DNA from: Streptomyces iranensis
GTDB lineage: Bacteria > Actinomycetota > Actinomycetes > Streptomycetales > Streptomycetaceae
Length of the DNA stretch: 64,000 nucleotides
NCBI RefSeq assembly: GCF_017874715.1
Contig: NZ_JAGGLR010000017.1
Location: forward strand, 224,603-288,602
Direction of reading: 5' to 3'
Shown: piece after piece, positions 50,286-58,995 of the stretch
How positions within the stretch are numbered: position 1 is the stretch's first letter
How the letters are laid out: each line of letters begins with the position of its first letter
Program-made: the position numbers and the translations under genes
Notes under the pieces: model-generated
The model's database searches: none
Seen by the model: the letters and a program-made list of their open reading frames with translations, nothing else
Told to the model about the DNA's origin: nothing

Positions 50286-52703
50286 CTACTCGGTGCGCAG
50301 CGCCGTGGCCGTACGCGCCCTGGCCGCCCAGCCGGCCGGGATCAGCGCCCCCAGCACCGCGATCACGACTCCGCCCAGCCCCAGCAGGAGCAGCTGAACG
50401 GGCTCGTACACATCGAGGACCGGCGACGGCAGACTGGTGCCTACGGCACGCCCCATCACCGGCATGACGAGGCGGTGCAGCGCGTACCCCGCCGGCACGC
50501 CGATCAGCCCGCCGATCACGCCGATCGCGGTCACCGAGGCGAGCACGAGGCTCATGGTCTGCCGTGGCGACATGCCGATCGCTTTGCAGACGCCCAGGTC
50601 GTGGATGCGTTCCCGGGTGTCCAGGACCACGGAGTTGAGTACGCCGAGGCCGGCCACGGAGACCAGCATCAGCGTGAGCAGCACCGCCATCGCGGACATG
50701 ATGAGGATGACGCCCTCCTGCCCCGAGGGGGTGTTGGTCGTGGCGTCGCCGCCCAGCGGCTGTATGACCGCGGCGACCTTCTGGGCGTACTCGTCGGCGG
50801 AGACGCCGGACTTCACCTCGACGAGGAAGGCACTGGGCTCGGCCGACGCGAAGTTGGCCATGTCCGCGTGGATCTCCAGCTCGCTGCTGGAGGTGTCGAA
50901 GGATTCGCCCACAATCTGCAGGTTCGCGGTCTCCTTCTCGTAGGTCACCCGCACCGTGTCACCGATCTTGGTGCTGGTCTTTTCCAGGAAGCGCGTGGGC
51001 ACCACGACCTGCCGCGTGCCGGTGATCCAATGCCCGGAGATCATCTCGTAGCTGCCGGAGCGCGAATCGCCCTCGTAGAGGCTGGCCTGAACCGAGCCGG
51101 AGATCCCGGTCACGGCGACCTCGGTCTGGGTCTTGCCGTAGTACGACCCCGTGCCCGCCTGCGACGTGACGGCGGCCCGCACCTTCGCCGGGTCGGCAAT
51201 CTTGGGTTCGGACGTGCTTGCCACGCTGCCGCTTACGGGGGACGGGCTTGCCACGCTGCCCCCCACAGGAGGAGGCGGAGGGGGAGCGACGTTGTTCAGC
51301 TTGGTGGTCGTGACCGTGACCGCGGCACGGCTCTCGGGGTCCTGCGAAGTGCCGATCGCGGTAAGGGACGAGGTCAGCCCTACTGCGAAGGTTGCCGCGA
51401 CTGTACCGAACGCCACCGCGAGCAGCATCGCGAGGGTACGGACCGGATGTGTGAAGGGGGTGGCGAGACCGTAGGTCACCGGTCGCGGCAGCGGCAGCAG
51501 CCCCATCGCCCGATGTGCCCACTGGCCGCGCCCCGTGCGCGGCGCCCGGCCGACCGCGATGGCCTCGACCGTACGCAGCCTGCCGGCCCGCAGCGCGGGA
51601 ATCAGCGCCGCGACCCCCACGACGGCCAGGGCGGCGGCCGGCACCGTGACGTCCACCCACCAGGCCACCGAAAGCGGGACGCCGCCGTACACCGACTCGG
51701 TGTCGGACAGCAGGGGCACGGCAAGGAGGTTGCCCAGGACGACCCCCAGAGCGATGCCGGCACCGGCCGGAATCAGCGCCTGGGCCATGTAGGCGCGTAC
51801 GACCTCGCGCGGAGTGAAGCCGATGGCCTTGAGGATGCCGATTCTGCGCAGGCTGGTGCCGACCGCGCCACTGATCACACTGCTGACGATGATCACCGAC
51901 ATCACGATGCCGAGCGCGCCGAAAGCCATCACGAACGGGACGGTCGCCGCCGCACCCTGATCAGCGGCGCGCTTGGTGTCCAGCCAGGACTGGGTGCCCA
52001 GCAGCGCCCCGGAGCCCACGGAGGCGGCGAGCTTCTTCCGGTCGGCGATGATCTGCTGCTTCGTGCTCGCGGAGTCGAAGCGGTAGAGCATCTGACTCGC
52101 GACCGGGTGGCCCTCCGACACCAGCGCGTCGACCTGCGCGGGAGTAGCCCAGGAGTCAGCGGTCTTGCTGGCCGACACAGCGAAGCCGACGATCGAAAGG
52201 GCCGGGGCGCCCTCGGCGTCCGAAGCCTTCAGGGTGGCGCCGATCCCGATGGCGGGCCCCTCGAACGAGGCGGCGAGCACGATCTCGCCCGGCTTCCGCG
52301 CCCACCGGCCGGACTTCAGTTCCACCCGGTCCACGGCGCCGTCCGGCGCGGACCGCCCGACCAGGGTCAGCGCCGGCAGTTGGAAGCCCGCCCGGTCCAC
52401 CGGGCGGACCGACGTGGACGGGTACGGTCCCGCGCTCGCGGCGACGCCGGACAGCTTCCCGGTCTTCGCCAGCTGCGCCGCACTCGCCCTGGCCGGGTCG
52501 AACTGTGCGGTGATGTGCGAGCCCTGCTGCTTCTTGAAGGCGTTGTCGAAGGGAGCGGCCGCGGCGACCATCAGCGACCCGGCGACCACGGCCGAGGCCA
52601 CGGCCATCATCGTGGCCACGGCGATCACCACGGTCTGCACCCGCCGTCGGCCGACGCCGGAGCGTACGACCCGGCCCAGCGCGCCGGTACCGAACAGGCT
52701 CAT
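50286..52703 (-). CDS. FtsX/MacB-type ABC transporter permease
   Basis: An 805-aa permease with two FtsX domains and about ten helices: an N-terminal helix (VQTVVIAVATMMAVASAVVAG), a large extracellular region, three helices near 265-390 (including SSVISGAVGTSLRRIGILKA), a pair near 430, a second extracellular domain with a Ser/Pro linker, and three helices at the C-terminus (LGVLNSVVLDTRERIHDLGV). This is the two-FtsX arrangement of BceB/LolC-like exporters for peptides or lipids. ATG at 52703 overlaps the ATPase stop. The divergent kinase/regulator pair suggests stress-induced expression. Confidence 0.9.
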   Translation of the reverse strand: MSLFGTGALGRVVRSGVGRRRVQTVVIAVATMMAVASAVVAGSLMVAAAAPFDNAFKKQQGSHITAQFDPARASAAQLAKTGKLSGVAASAGPYPSTSVRPVDRAGFQLPALTLVGRSAPDGAVDRVELKSGRWARKPGEIVLAASFEGPAIGIGATLKASDAEGAPALSIVGFAVSASKTADSWATPAQVDALVSEGHPVASQMLYRFDSASTKQQIIADRKKLAASVGSGALLGTQSWLDTKRAADQGAAATVPFVMAFGALGIVMSVIIVSSVISGAVGTSLRRIGILKAIGFTPREVVRAYMAQALIPAGAGIALGVVLGNLLAVPLLSDTESVYGGVPLSVAWWVDVTVPAAALAVVGVAALIPALRAGRLRTVEAIAVGRAPRTGRGQWAHRAMGLLPLPRPVTYGLATPFTHPVRTLAMLLAVAFGTVAATFAVGLTSSLTAIGTSQDPESRAAVTVTTTKLNNVAPPPPPPVGGSVASPSPVSGSVASTSEPKIADPAKVRAAVTSQAGTGSYYGKTQTEVAVTGISGSVQASLYEGDSRSGSYEMISGHWITGTRQVVVPTRFLEKTSTKIGDTVRVTYEKETANLQIVGESFDTSSSELEIHADMANFASAEPSAFLVEVKSGVSADEYAQKVAAVIQPLGGDATTNTPSGQEGVILIMSAMAVLLTLMLVSVAGLGVLNSVVLDTRERIHDLGVCKAIGMSPRQTMSLVLASVTAIGVIGGLIGVPAGYALHRLVMPVMGRAVGTSLPSPVLDVYEPVQLLLLGLGGVVIAVLGALIPAGWAARARTATALRTE

Positions 52704-53392
52704 CGGACGGCCTGCGCGTACGTGTCGAGGGCGAGGTGACCGTCGACCAGGTGGATCGTGCGGCTCGCGCACGCCTCCGCGAGGGCCAGGTCGTGCGTCA
52801 CCAGCACGATGGTCTGTCCGGCGCGGTGCAGATCCATCAGAAGATTTCGGACGTCGTGGCCCGAGGCCGTGTCGAGCGCACCGGTGGGCTCGTCGGCGAG
52901 CAGCAGCGCGGGCCGGTTGACCAAGGCACGGGCGACCGCGACCCGTTGGCGTTCACCTCCGGACAGCCGGCCCGGGTAGGCGCGGGCATGCTTCTGGATC
53001 CCCAGCGTCTCCATGAGCTCATACGCGCGGGCCTCGGCCTTGCGCCGACTGGTCCCGGTCAGCTGGGCCGGGAGCTGAATGTTGTCGGTGACGGTGAGAT
53101 CGTCGAGAAGATTGAAGAACTGGAAGGCCATGCCGATGTGCTCGCGACGGAACTTGGCGAGGGCGTGCTCGCTCAGCTGGTCGATCCGTCGCCCGGCCAC
53201 GATCACGGCGCCATCGGTCGGCTTGTCCAGGCCGGCGACGAGGCCCAGCAGCGTGGACTTGCCGCTGCCGGAAGGGCCCGTAACGGCAAGGGCCTCACCC
53301 TTGGCGACGCTGAGCGTGAGCGGTCCGAGCGCCGGTGCGCCGGCGCTGTCGTAGCGCTTCGCCACACCCTCCAGTTCGATCACTTGATGCAT
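52700..53392 (-). CDS. ABC transporter ATP-binding protein (MacB/LolD-like)
   Basis: A 230-aa ATPase with Walker A GPSGSGKST, signature LSGGERQRV, Walker B LLLADEP and TGALD, and the switch His in LVTHD. It partners the FtsX-type permease overlapping it by four bases. The system is divergent from the sensor kinase/response regulator genes at 53612; such modules in Gram-positive bacteria usually respond to cell-wall-active antimicrobial peptides or act as mechanotransmission complexes. Confidence 0.94.
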   Translation of the reverse strand: MHQVIELEGVAKRYDSAGAPALGPLTLSVAKGEALAVTGPSGSGKSTLLGLVAGLDKPTDGAVIVAGRRIDQLSEHALAKFRREHIGMAFQFFNLLDDLTVTDNIQLPAQLTGTSRRKAEARAYELMETLGIQKHARAYPGRLSGGERQRVAVARALVNRPALLLADEPTGALDTASGHDVRNLLMDLHRAGQTIVLVTHDLALAEACASRTIHLVDGHLALDTYAQAVR

Positions 53393-53611
53393 ATGAGTTG
53401 TCCGTCCTTGCGGTCGCGAGAGGCCATGCCGTTGCCAGTCCTGCGAACCTAGAGGTGCCGTGTGTGGGGCGCGTCGGCCGCGGAACCGACATCAGGCCCT
53501 TCCTGCGGAGGATTCGGCCGCGGAGTCATACCTGAGAAGCAGGCCCCTGGGGCAATGCCCTGGCCGGACAGGCGGACGCGGGCCGGGCGGGGAGCGCAGC
53601 ACAATGCACGG

Positions 53612-54910
53612 ATGGAGACGGAAGGCCGGCGCAGCCGGCCTCAGCAACTCATCGACGCGCTACGCCCGGAGGCGAAGGCCGCCCCGCTGTCCCGCCGAGC
53701 GGTGCGCGCCGATGTGGTGCTGGCGGTCGTACTGACCGTCATTGCCCTGTTCGTGGCGGTGCGCTATCCCGGCGACGGGCCGGTGAACATCAACCCCCCT
53801 ACGGTGGACGTCGGGACCGGGGTCCCAGCCCCGCCCCCGCCGCCCGACCCTGGCCAGGTGCCCGTGGAGGAAGAACCCTCCTCCGTGCCCTGGGCCCTGG
53901 TCGTCCTGTCGACGCTGCCGCTGTCAGCCAGGCGCCGGTATCCGCTGACCTTGTTCGTGGTGGTGCTGGGAGCAGCACTGGCCATCGGCAGCTCCGCCTC
54001 CTGGATCACCGTCCTGGCCTGTGTCATCGGCGCCTACAGCGCCGTCGTATACAGCCGTTACCGGATAACGGCGATCGCCGTCCTGGTGATCGCCGCCGCG
54101 CTGTCCGGCTTCGCTTTCCGCAACGCGGAACCCGTGCTCCCCGGATGGTCCAGCCCAGGATTCGTGCTCCTGGTGGCAGGGATGCTGGCCAGCCTCGTCC
54201 GATTTCTGCAACTGCGGCTGGCCTCCAGCCGGGACCGGATGACAGAACTGCAGGCCGCTCAGGAGGAGGCCACGCGCCGCGCCGTCGAGGAGGAGCGTGC
54301 CCGCATTGCCGCCGAACTGCACGATGTTGTGACCCACAATGTGAGCGTGATGGTGATCCAGGCCGGCGCGGCCCGCAAAGTGATGGACATGGCGCCCGAG
54401 CAGTCCAAGGAGGCACTACTGGCCGTCGAGGCGGGCGGTCGGGCCGCCATGGCTGAACTCCGCCACGTGATGGGCCTGTTGGCCGCCCCGGACCATGAGA
54501 GGCCCGACGGCCTGGAGCCCCAGCCTGGGCTCGCGCAGCTCGACGCGCTCGTCGCACGAGTACGCGCCGCCGGTACACCCGTAAGCGTCGGGGTGTCGCT
54601 GCCACCGGATCCGCTGCCACCGGGGGTGGACCTCGCGGCGTATCGCGTCGTACAGGAGGCGCTGACCAACACGATCAAACATGCGCGCGGCGCGCAGGCA
54701 TCCGTCGCCATTGGTTACACCGACGCCTGTCTGGAGATCGAGATCACGGACACCGGCGGCGCCAAGGATTCCCCGCCGGTGCAGAGCAACGGCCGTGGCC
54801 ACATGGGGCTGCGCGAGCGGTTGGCCGTCTACAAGGGCGAGCTGACGGCCGGACCGACGCCGACCGGCGGCTACCGGGTGACGGCCCGCATCCCACGGAG
54901 CGCGGTATGA
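53612..54910 (+). CDS. Two-component sensor histidine kinase (HisKA_3)
   Basis: A 432-aa NarL-class kinase. A Pro-rich extracellular loop (PPTVDVGTGVPAPPPPPDPG) lies between the first helix (about 35-55) and a group of four helices (about 90-190). The dimerisation box is ERARIAAELHDVVTHNVSVMV with the phosphorylated His in AELHDVV, and the HATPase domain has LAAYRVVQEALTNTIKHA (N box) and NGRGHMGLRERL (G box). ATG at 53612 is the only start giving a normal N-terminus. It overlaps the response regulator by four bases. Confidence 0.93.
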   Translation: METEGRRSRPQQLIDALRPEAKAAPLSRRAVRADVVLAVVLTVIALFVAVRYPGDGPVNINPPTVDVGTGVPAPPPPPDPGQVPVEEEPSSVPWALVVLSTLPLSARRRYPLTLFVVVLGAALAIGSSASWITVLACVIGAYSAVVYSRYRITAIAVLVIAAALSGFAFRNAEPVLPGWSSPGFVLLVAGMLASLVRFLQLRLASSRDRMTELQAAQEEATRRAVEEERARIAAELHDVVTHNVSVMVIQAGAARKVMDMAPEQSKEALLAVEAGGRAAMAELRHVMGLLAAPDHERPDGLEPQPGLAQLDALVARVRAAGTPVSVGVSLPPDPLPPGVDLAAYRVVQEALTNTIKHARGAQASVAIGYTDACLEIEITDTGGAKDSPPVQSNGRGHMGLRERLAVYKGELTAGPTPTGGYRVTARIPRSAV

Positions 54911-55593
54911 CCGCGGACCGGCCACCTCTGCGCGCCGTCATCGCCGACGATCAAGCCCTCGTACGCACCGGTTTCAAGATGATCCTGGCCGCGGACGGCA
55001 TCGAAGTGACGGCCGAGGCCGCCGACGGGGCCGAGGCTGTGGCAGCGGTTCGCCGTACGCGGCCCGACGTCGTCCTCATGGACATCCGGATGCCGGAGAT
55101 GGACGGCATCGAGGCCACCAGGCGCATCATCGGCGACGCCGGCCCGGCCGGAACTCGGGTCATCATCCTCACCACATACGACCTCGACCACTACGTCTAC
55201 GCCGCGCTCACGGCCGGCGCCAGCGGCTTCCTGCTCAAGGACGTCACCCCCGAACATCTGGTCTCCGCCTTACGCCTGGTGCAGACCGGCGACGCTCTCC
55301 TCGCGCCCACGATCACTCGTCGGCTGATCGAGCGCTTCGCCCATCACGACGAACCGCAGACCATCGCCCCGCACCGCGATCTGTCCGGCCTGACCCCGCG
55401 CGAGCTCGAGGTGCTCCGCCTACTCGCGACGGGCCTCAGTAATGCCGAACTCGCCTCCCGGCTGTTCCTCAGCCCGACCACGGTCAAGAGCCACGTCGGC
55501 CGCATCCTGTCGAAGCTGGACCTGCGCGACCGCGTCCAGGCCGTCGTCTTCGCCTACGAGACGGGGCTGATCGCCCCGGGAGGGGGCGCCTAG
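54907..55593 (+). CDS. NarL/FixJ-family response regulator
   Basis: A 228-aa regulator. Receiver domain: acidic pair in VIADDQALVR, phosphorylated Asp in VVLMDIRMPEMDG, Thr in ILTTYD and Lys in FLLKDVTPE. The C-terminal LuxR-type helix-turn-helix is LTPRELEVLRLLATGLSNAE, then TVKSHVGRILSKL. Coupled by ATGA to the kinase gene; the divergent ABC exporter is the likely target. Confidence 0.95.
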   Translation: MTADRPPLRAVIADDQALVRTGFKMILAADGIEVTAEAADGAEAVAAVRRTRPDVVLMDIRMPEMDGIEATRRIIGDAGPAGTRVIILTTYDLDHYVYAALTAGASGFLLKDVTPEHLVSALRLVQTGDALLAPTITRRLIERFAHHDEPQTIAPHRDLSGLTPRELEVLRLLATGLSNAELASRLFLSPTTVKSHVGRILSKLDLRDRVQAVVFAYETGLIAPGGGA

Positions 55594-55670
55594 GGCCTGT
55601 CGCGAAAGTCGGTCTTCGGGGGAGCTAGAGTCCTCGCCGGGTGGCTTTGATCTGGGGAGGGACGAGCACC

Positions 55671-56156
55671 ATGGATACTCACGTGCAGACGCGTGTCTCG
55701 GCGTACGCCATCGCGGTGGAAGACGAGCGGCTGCTCTTGGCCCGGTTGTCGGACGCATCGCCCATCTTTGCTCCAGGGCTGTGGCACCTGCCGGGCGGAG
55801 GAATCGACCGAGGTGAGCAGCCTGTGGAGGCCCTGGCGCGTGAGCTTCTGGAGGAGACCGGTCTTGAATTGGCCGCTGCTCAACTGCTCGACGCGCGGAC
55901 ATACGCAGTTCAGCGACACGGAGTCAACTGGAGCCTCACCGCACTGTTCTACGCCGTTGACCTCAAGGCCGGGGCACTGGCGGTGGCCGAGATCGACGGT
56001 TCCACCGATGCGGCGGTTTGGACCCCCCTGGCGGACCTGCGTGACTCCATGCTCTCGCCGGCGGCTTCCGATGCGCTTCGGATGCTGCGGCCCAAGGGGC
56101 AGAGTGCCGTTCACAGCCATTCGTTGAGGACTGCGACCAGCACGGTTGCCTCATAG
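55671..56156 (+). CDS. NUDIX hydrolase with C-terminus derived from an IS remnant
   Basis: A 161-aa protein with a complete NUDIX box (GGGIDRGEQPVEALARELLEETG in pieces: GGGIDRGEQ, then RELLEETG), so hydrolysis of a nucleoside diphosphate linked to another moiety is expected. ATG at 55671 follows GGGGAGGG. The last 15 residues (from about 56111) are read antisense through the end of an IS5-type transposase gene fragment, whose own minus-strand frame ends there (TVLVAVLNEWL). The natural end of the protein was therefore probably replaced; since the fold is complete before that point the enzyme may still work. Confidence 0.85.
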   Translation: MDTHVQTRVSAYAIAVEDERLLLARLSDASPIFAPGLWHLPGGGIDRGEQPVEALARELLEETGLELAAAQLLDARTYAVQRHGVNWSLTALFYAVDLKAGALAVAEIDGSTDAAVWTPLADLRDSMLSPAASDALRMLRPKGQSAVHSHSLRTATSTVAS

Positions 56157-56463
56157 CGGCTTATGCCCGTTGCGGTCCCGGTCGGCCGGGACCGGGATGG
56201 CAACCTTGATACCGCGTCTCCGCAGGTACGCCCGGTTACCACGGGAGTCGTACGCCTTGTCGGCCGTCACCCGGTCCGGGCGCCTGCGCGGCCGCCCTCG
56301 TCCGAGCCGGGGCACCCGGATCGCTTCCAGGACCGGTTTGAACTGCGGCGAGTCACCCCGCTGCCCGGCCGTGAGCACGACGGACAGCGGCTTCTGCCCC
56401 TGCTCGACGGCCGGATGGATCTTGGTGGTCAGCCCGCCTCGGGAGCGTCCGAGGCCGAAACGC
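56111..56463 (-). mobile_element. IS5-family transposase remnant
   Basis: The minus strand codes for the middle of an IS5-type DDE transposase (GLGRSRGGLTTKIHPAVEQG, GQRGDSPQFKPVLEAIRVPR, ADKAYDSRGNRAYLRRRGIK) up to about 56165, then, in another frame, for its last residues (RYEATVLVAVLNEWL, stop at 56111). The stretch normally between them, including the final catalytic region around the ECG-x-N-R-LK motif, is missing, and the N-terminal part is absent: the fragment stops just beyond the TetR stop codon. It is dead. No intact terminal repeats were found. Confidence 0.85.
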
Positions 56464-56466
56464 AGT

Positions 56467-57132
56467 TCAGGCGCGCGGCAGCACGCCCAGAAGCGTCGAG
56501 GTGAAGGAGATCCGCAGAGCGTCACGCAACTCCAAGTTGAGCACGCCGAGGGCAGGCTCGTCCGCGTAGGCGGCGAGGAGGCTGGGCGGCGGCGGGACGT
56601 ACGCCGACAGGGCACCCGCCGAGACCAGGCTCATCAGGCAGAACAGCTGTGCGTCGTCGCCGAGTTCGGGCACGTGGCGGCGCACGAGCTCGGTCATGGC
56701 CGCGAGCCGCGTGAGGGAGGAGCGCTTGTGCCGCTTGACCACCTCGACCGAGACATTGTGCTCAAGGACGCCGCCCTGCGCGCCGAAGAGGTCGCACAGC
56801 ACCACCCGGCCCGCCAGCGACCGGCTGAGGACCTCGGCCAGCCGGCCCGCCCGCACTTCCGGCGCCGCATGCGCCTCGATACCCGCGGCCAGCTCGTCCG
56901 CCAGCTCGGCGAGCCAGCTCTCCAGAAAGACGTCCAGCAGTTCGAGCAGCACCGCCTCGCGCGACTCGAAATACCGCAGGACGTTCGACTTGGCCAGGCC
57001 CACCCGCCGGCTGAGCTCGTTGAGGCTCACCTCGGCCACGGGCATCTCGTCGAGCATCGCCGCCGCCGTGTCCAGGATCGCCCGGCGGCGGATCTCCCGC
57101 TGCTCCTCGCTTCGCGCCCGCTGAAATGTCAC
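56467..57132 (-). CDS. TetR-family regulator, divergent from an SDR
   Basis: A 221-aa regulator. N-terminal helix-turn-helix: VSLNELSRRVGLAKSNVLRYF followed by SREAVLLELL. The rest is the all-helical ligand domain with a C-terminal extension. It is divergent from the SDR at 57232 and the gap holds a long inverted repeat around the SDR -35 box, so direct repression of the SDR is very likely. Its stop codon is within a few bases of the IS5 remnant, so its last residues might also have been altered. Confidence 0.9.
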   Translation of the reverse strand: MTFQRARSEEQREIRRRAILDTAAAMLDEMPVAEVSLNELSRRVGLAKSNVLRYFESREAVLLELLDVFLESWLAELADELAAGIEAHAAPEVRAGRLAEVLSRSLAGRVVLCDLFGAQGGVLEHNVSVEVVKRHKRSSLTRLAAMTELVRRHVPELGDDAQLFCLMSLVSAGALSAYVPPPPSLLAAYADEPALGVLNLELRDALRISFTSTLLGVLPRA

Positions 57133-57148
57133 ACCCTCAGCCTATCTT

Positions 57149-57220
57149 AAAGACCACCGGTCCCTTGACAGGAGACCGGCGGTCTTTTACATTGGGCTCA
57201 TAACAGACCGATGGTTCTTT
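57149..57220 (+). promoter_or_regulatory. TetR operator and promoter of the SDR gene
   Basis: Inverted repeat of 14-nt arms (AAAGACCACCGGTC at 57149-57162; GACCGGCGGTCTTT at 57174-57187; 13 of 14 match). The spacer contains TTGACA (57165-57170), and TACATT follows at 57188-57193, a 17-bp spacing. A further related half-site, AGACCGATGGTTCTTT, is at 57205-57220, close to the start codon. Confidence 0.8.
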
Positions 57221-57231
57221 AGGGGCGCGCC

Positions 57232-58155
57232 ATGAGCGGCAACTGGACAGAGCAGCACATCCCTGACCAGCACGGCCGGGTGGCGATCGTGACCGGCGCC
57301 AACACCGGGCTGGGCTTCGAGACCGCCCGGATGCTCGCGGCGCGCGGGGCGGCGGTGGTCCTGGCGGTCCGCGACGTGGAGAAGGGCAAGCAGGCAGCCG
57401 CCCGCATCACCGGCGACGTCACCGTCCAGGCCCTCGACCTGGCCTCCCTGGACGCGATCCGGTCCGCGGCGGCCGACCTGCGCGCGACCCACCCGCGCAT
57501 CGACCTTCTGATCAACAACGCGGGCGTGATGTACACCCCGCGCCAGACCACCGCCGACGGCTTCGAGCTGCAGTTCGGCACCAACCACCTCGGCCACTTC
57601 GCCCTGACCGGCCTGCTGCTGGACCGGCTCCTGCCCTTCCCCGGCTCCCGCGTCGTGACGGTCAGCAGCACAGGTCACCGCATCCGGGCCGCCATCCACT
57701 TCGACGACCTGCAATGGGAGCGCTCGTACAGCCGCGTCGCCGCCTACGGCCAGGCCAAACTCGCCAACCTGATGTTCACGTACGAACTGCAGCGCCGGCT
57801 CGCACCGCACGGCACCACGGTCGCGGTGGCCGCCCATCCCGGCGTGTCCAACACCGAGCTCGCCCGCAACACGCCCGCCGCGCTTCGCGGGCCCATCACC
57901 TGGCTCGCGCCGCTGCTCACCCAGAAAGCCGAGATGGGCGCCCTGCCCACCCTGCGCGCCGCCACCGATCCGGCCGTCACCGGCGGCCAGTACTACGGCC
58001 CCGGCAACCGCGGCGAGGTCCACGGCTACCCGAAGCTGGTCACCTCCAGCCCCGACTCCCACGACCAGGCCGCCCAGCAGCGCCTGTGGACCGTCTCCGA
58101 GGAGCTCACCGGGGTGACATTCTCAGCGGTGACTCCACAGCGGATGGATTCCTGA
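57232..58155 (+). CDS. Short-chain dehydrogenase/reductase (retinol-dehydrogenase-like)
   Basis: A 307-aa classical SDR. Cofactor motif TGANTGLGFET (near 22), NNAG motif in LLINNAGVM, catalytic Ser in VVTVSSTGH and Tyr/Lys in YGQAKLAN. Such light-dependent-protochlorophyllide/retinol-dehydrogenase-like SDRs are abundant in actinomycetes; substrates are mostly unknown alcohols or ketones. ATG at 57232 follows AGGGGCGCG. It is controlled presumably by the divergent TetR protein through the operator around its -35. Confidence 0.92.
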   Translation: MSGNWTEQHIPDQHGRVAIVTGANTGLGFETARMLAARGAAVVLAVRDVEKGKQAAARITGDVTVQALDLASLDAIRSAAADLRATHPRIDLLINNAGVMYTPRQTTADGFELQFGTNHLGHFALTGLLLDRLLPFPGSRVVTVSSTGHRIRAAIHFDDLQWERSYSRVAAYGQAKLANLMFTYELQRRLAPHGTTVAVAAHPGVSNTELARNTPAALRGPITWLAPLLTQKAEMGALPTLRAATDPAVTGGQYYGPGNRGEVHGYPKLVTSSPDSHDQAAQQRLWTVSEELTGVTFSAVTPQRMDS

Positions 58156-58232
58156 GGCCGCAACCGGATCCGAACCGGTGTGCACCGCTTTGCAGGCGGT
58201 TCCCTGACCCCTCGCGCATACGACCGGGCCGC
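58155..58232 (-). pseudogene. tRNA-Cys(GCA)-like relic
   Basis: On the minus strand an anticodon arm ACCGC-CTGCAAA-GCGGT (anticodon GCA) is followed by a four-base variable region, a T arm ACCGG-TTCGGAT-CCGGT and TGCGGCC-T, as at a tRNA 3' end. The 5' part does not complete a cloverleaf: only GGCC of the acceptor pairs and no D stem forms. A decayed gene is more likely than a functional tRNA. Confidence 0.45.
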
Positions 58233-58244
58233 CCGGGACGACGG

Positions 58245-58320
58245 GCGGAGCTCCGACGCCCGGACCCGAACCGGAACCTGGACGGTTAACAGCCGATTCC
58301 GCTGTGACCAACGAGGGACA
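58245..58320 (-). pseudogene. tRNA-Asn(GTT)-like relic
   Basis: Directly upstream on the same strand: CGG-CTGTTAA-CCG (anticodon GTT, only three closing pairs), then CAGGT and a T arm TCCGG-TTCGGGT-CCGGG. The D arm and acceptor do not pair. Weaker than the neighbouring Cys-like element, but the same order and spacing of arms. Confidence 0.3.
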
Positions 58321-58362
58321 TGGGTACGGTGTCCTGCCTGTCGGACACCCCGGAGGACGCCC

Positions 58363-58898
58363 ATGCCGCGCGAGTCGACCACCTTGCCGGAGTACTGGGA
58401 CACCTACAAGCCGTACCGCGAGGAGGGCGAGCAGCCGACGCCTGACGTTGAGACCTTCGCGTGGACCCAGTACGACGGGCACGGCCCCGGCGAGGAGTTC
58501 CTGGGCAGCCCGCGTATCGCGCTGGAGCTGGGCTGTGCCGAGGGCAAGGAGGCCGTGTACCTCGCTCGTACCGGCGTCGCGGTGACCGCGTTGGACTTCT
58601 CCGCCGCCCAGGTCGCACGTGCCCGCCGATGGTGGGACGGCACCCCTGGGCTGACATTCGTCCAGGCCGAGGCATGCGGCTACCTCGGTACGACTGAGCC
58701 TACTACGGCCCGCAGCCGATGTACGGGAACCGCCTCGCGGGCCGCAAGCTCACCCTCCTGCGCTGGTCGTACCCGCCACAGTGGTGGGCCGATCTGCTCA
58801 AGCGGACCGGGTTCGTCGACATCGACGCCCGTGTGCTCCCCGCGCCCAGGCCGACAGACGTCGGCACCCTCATGGTGCGCGCGAGCGCTCCCAAGTGA
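58363..58898 (+). pseudogene. SAM-dependent methyltransferase with internal deletion and frameshift
   Basis: The first half (ATG 58363 behind CCGGAGG; MPRESTTLPEYWDTYKPY, then ALELGCAEGKEAVYLAR, the SAM-binding motif I) runs to about 58690. The second half is in the next frame (AYYGPQPMYGNRLAGRK, then WADLLKRTGFVDIDARVL) and stops at 58898. In intact relatives about 60 residues, including the motif around the post-I/motif IV strands, separate the two parts; they are missing here. The protein would lack a complete SAM fold, so this is a pseudogene. Confidence 0.75.
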
Positions 58899-58910
58899 AG
58901 GGTGGGCCTA

Positions 58911-58995
58911 TTCCCGGGCCGCCACCTGGGAACTCGGCCAACAGCCCACCGGCAAGCACATCTGGTTCGCGCTGCGCGAACCCCTCACCGAGTGA
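58911..58995 (+). pseudogene. 3' fragment of a HATPase_c anti-sigma-like gene
   Basis: The frame reads AATWELGQQPTGKHIWFALREPLTE and stops at 58995. This matches the end of the intact HATPase protein at 49824 (ENGLRPTGKHIWFELRDPPTE). Only the last 25 or so residues remain, directly behind the broken methyltransferase. Confidence 0.8.

Noticed and set aside
58155..58320. Functional tRNA-Cys and tRNA-Asn genes
   Set aside because: Acceptor stems and D arms do not form; called relics only.
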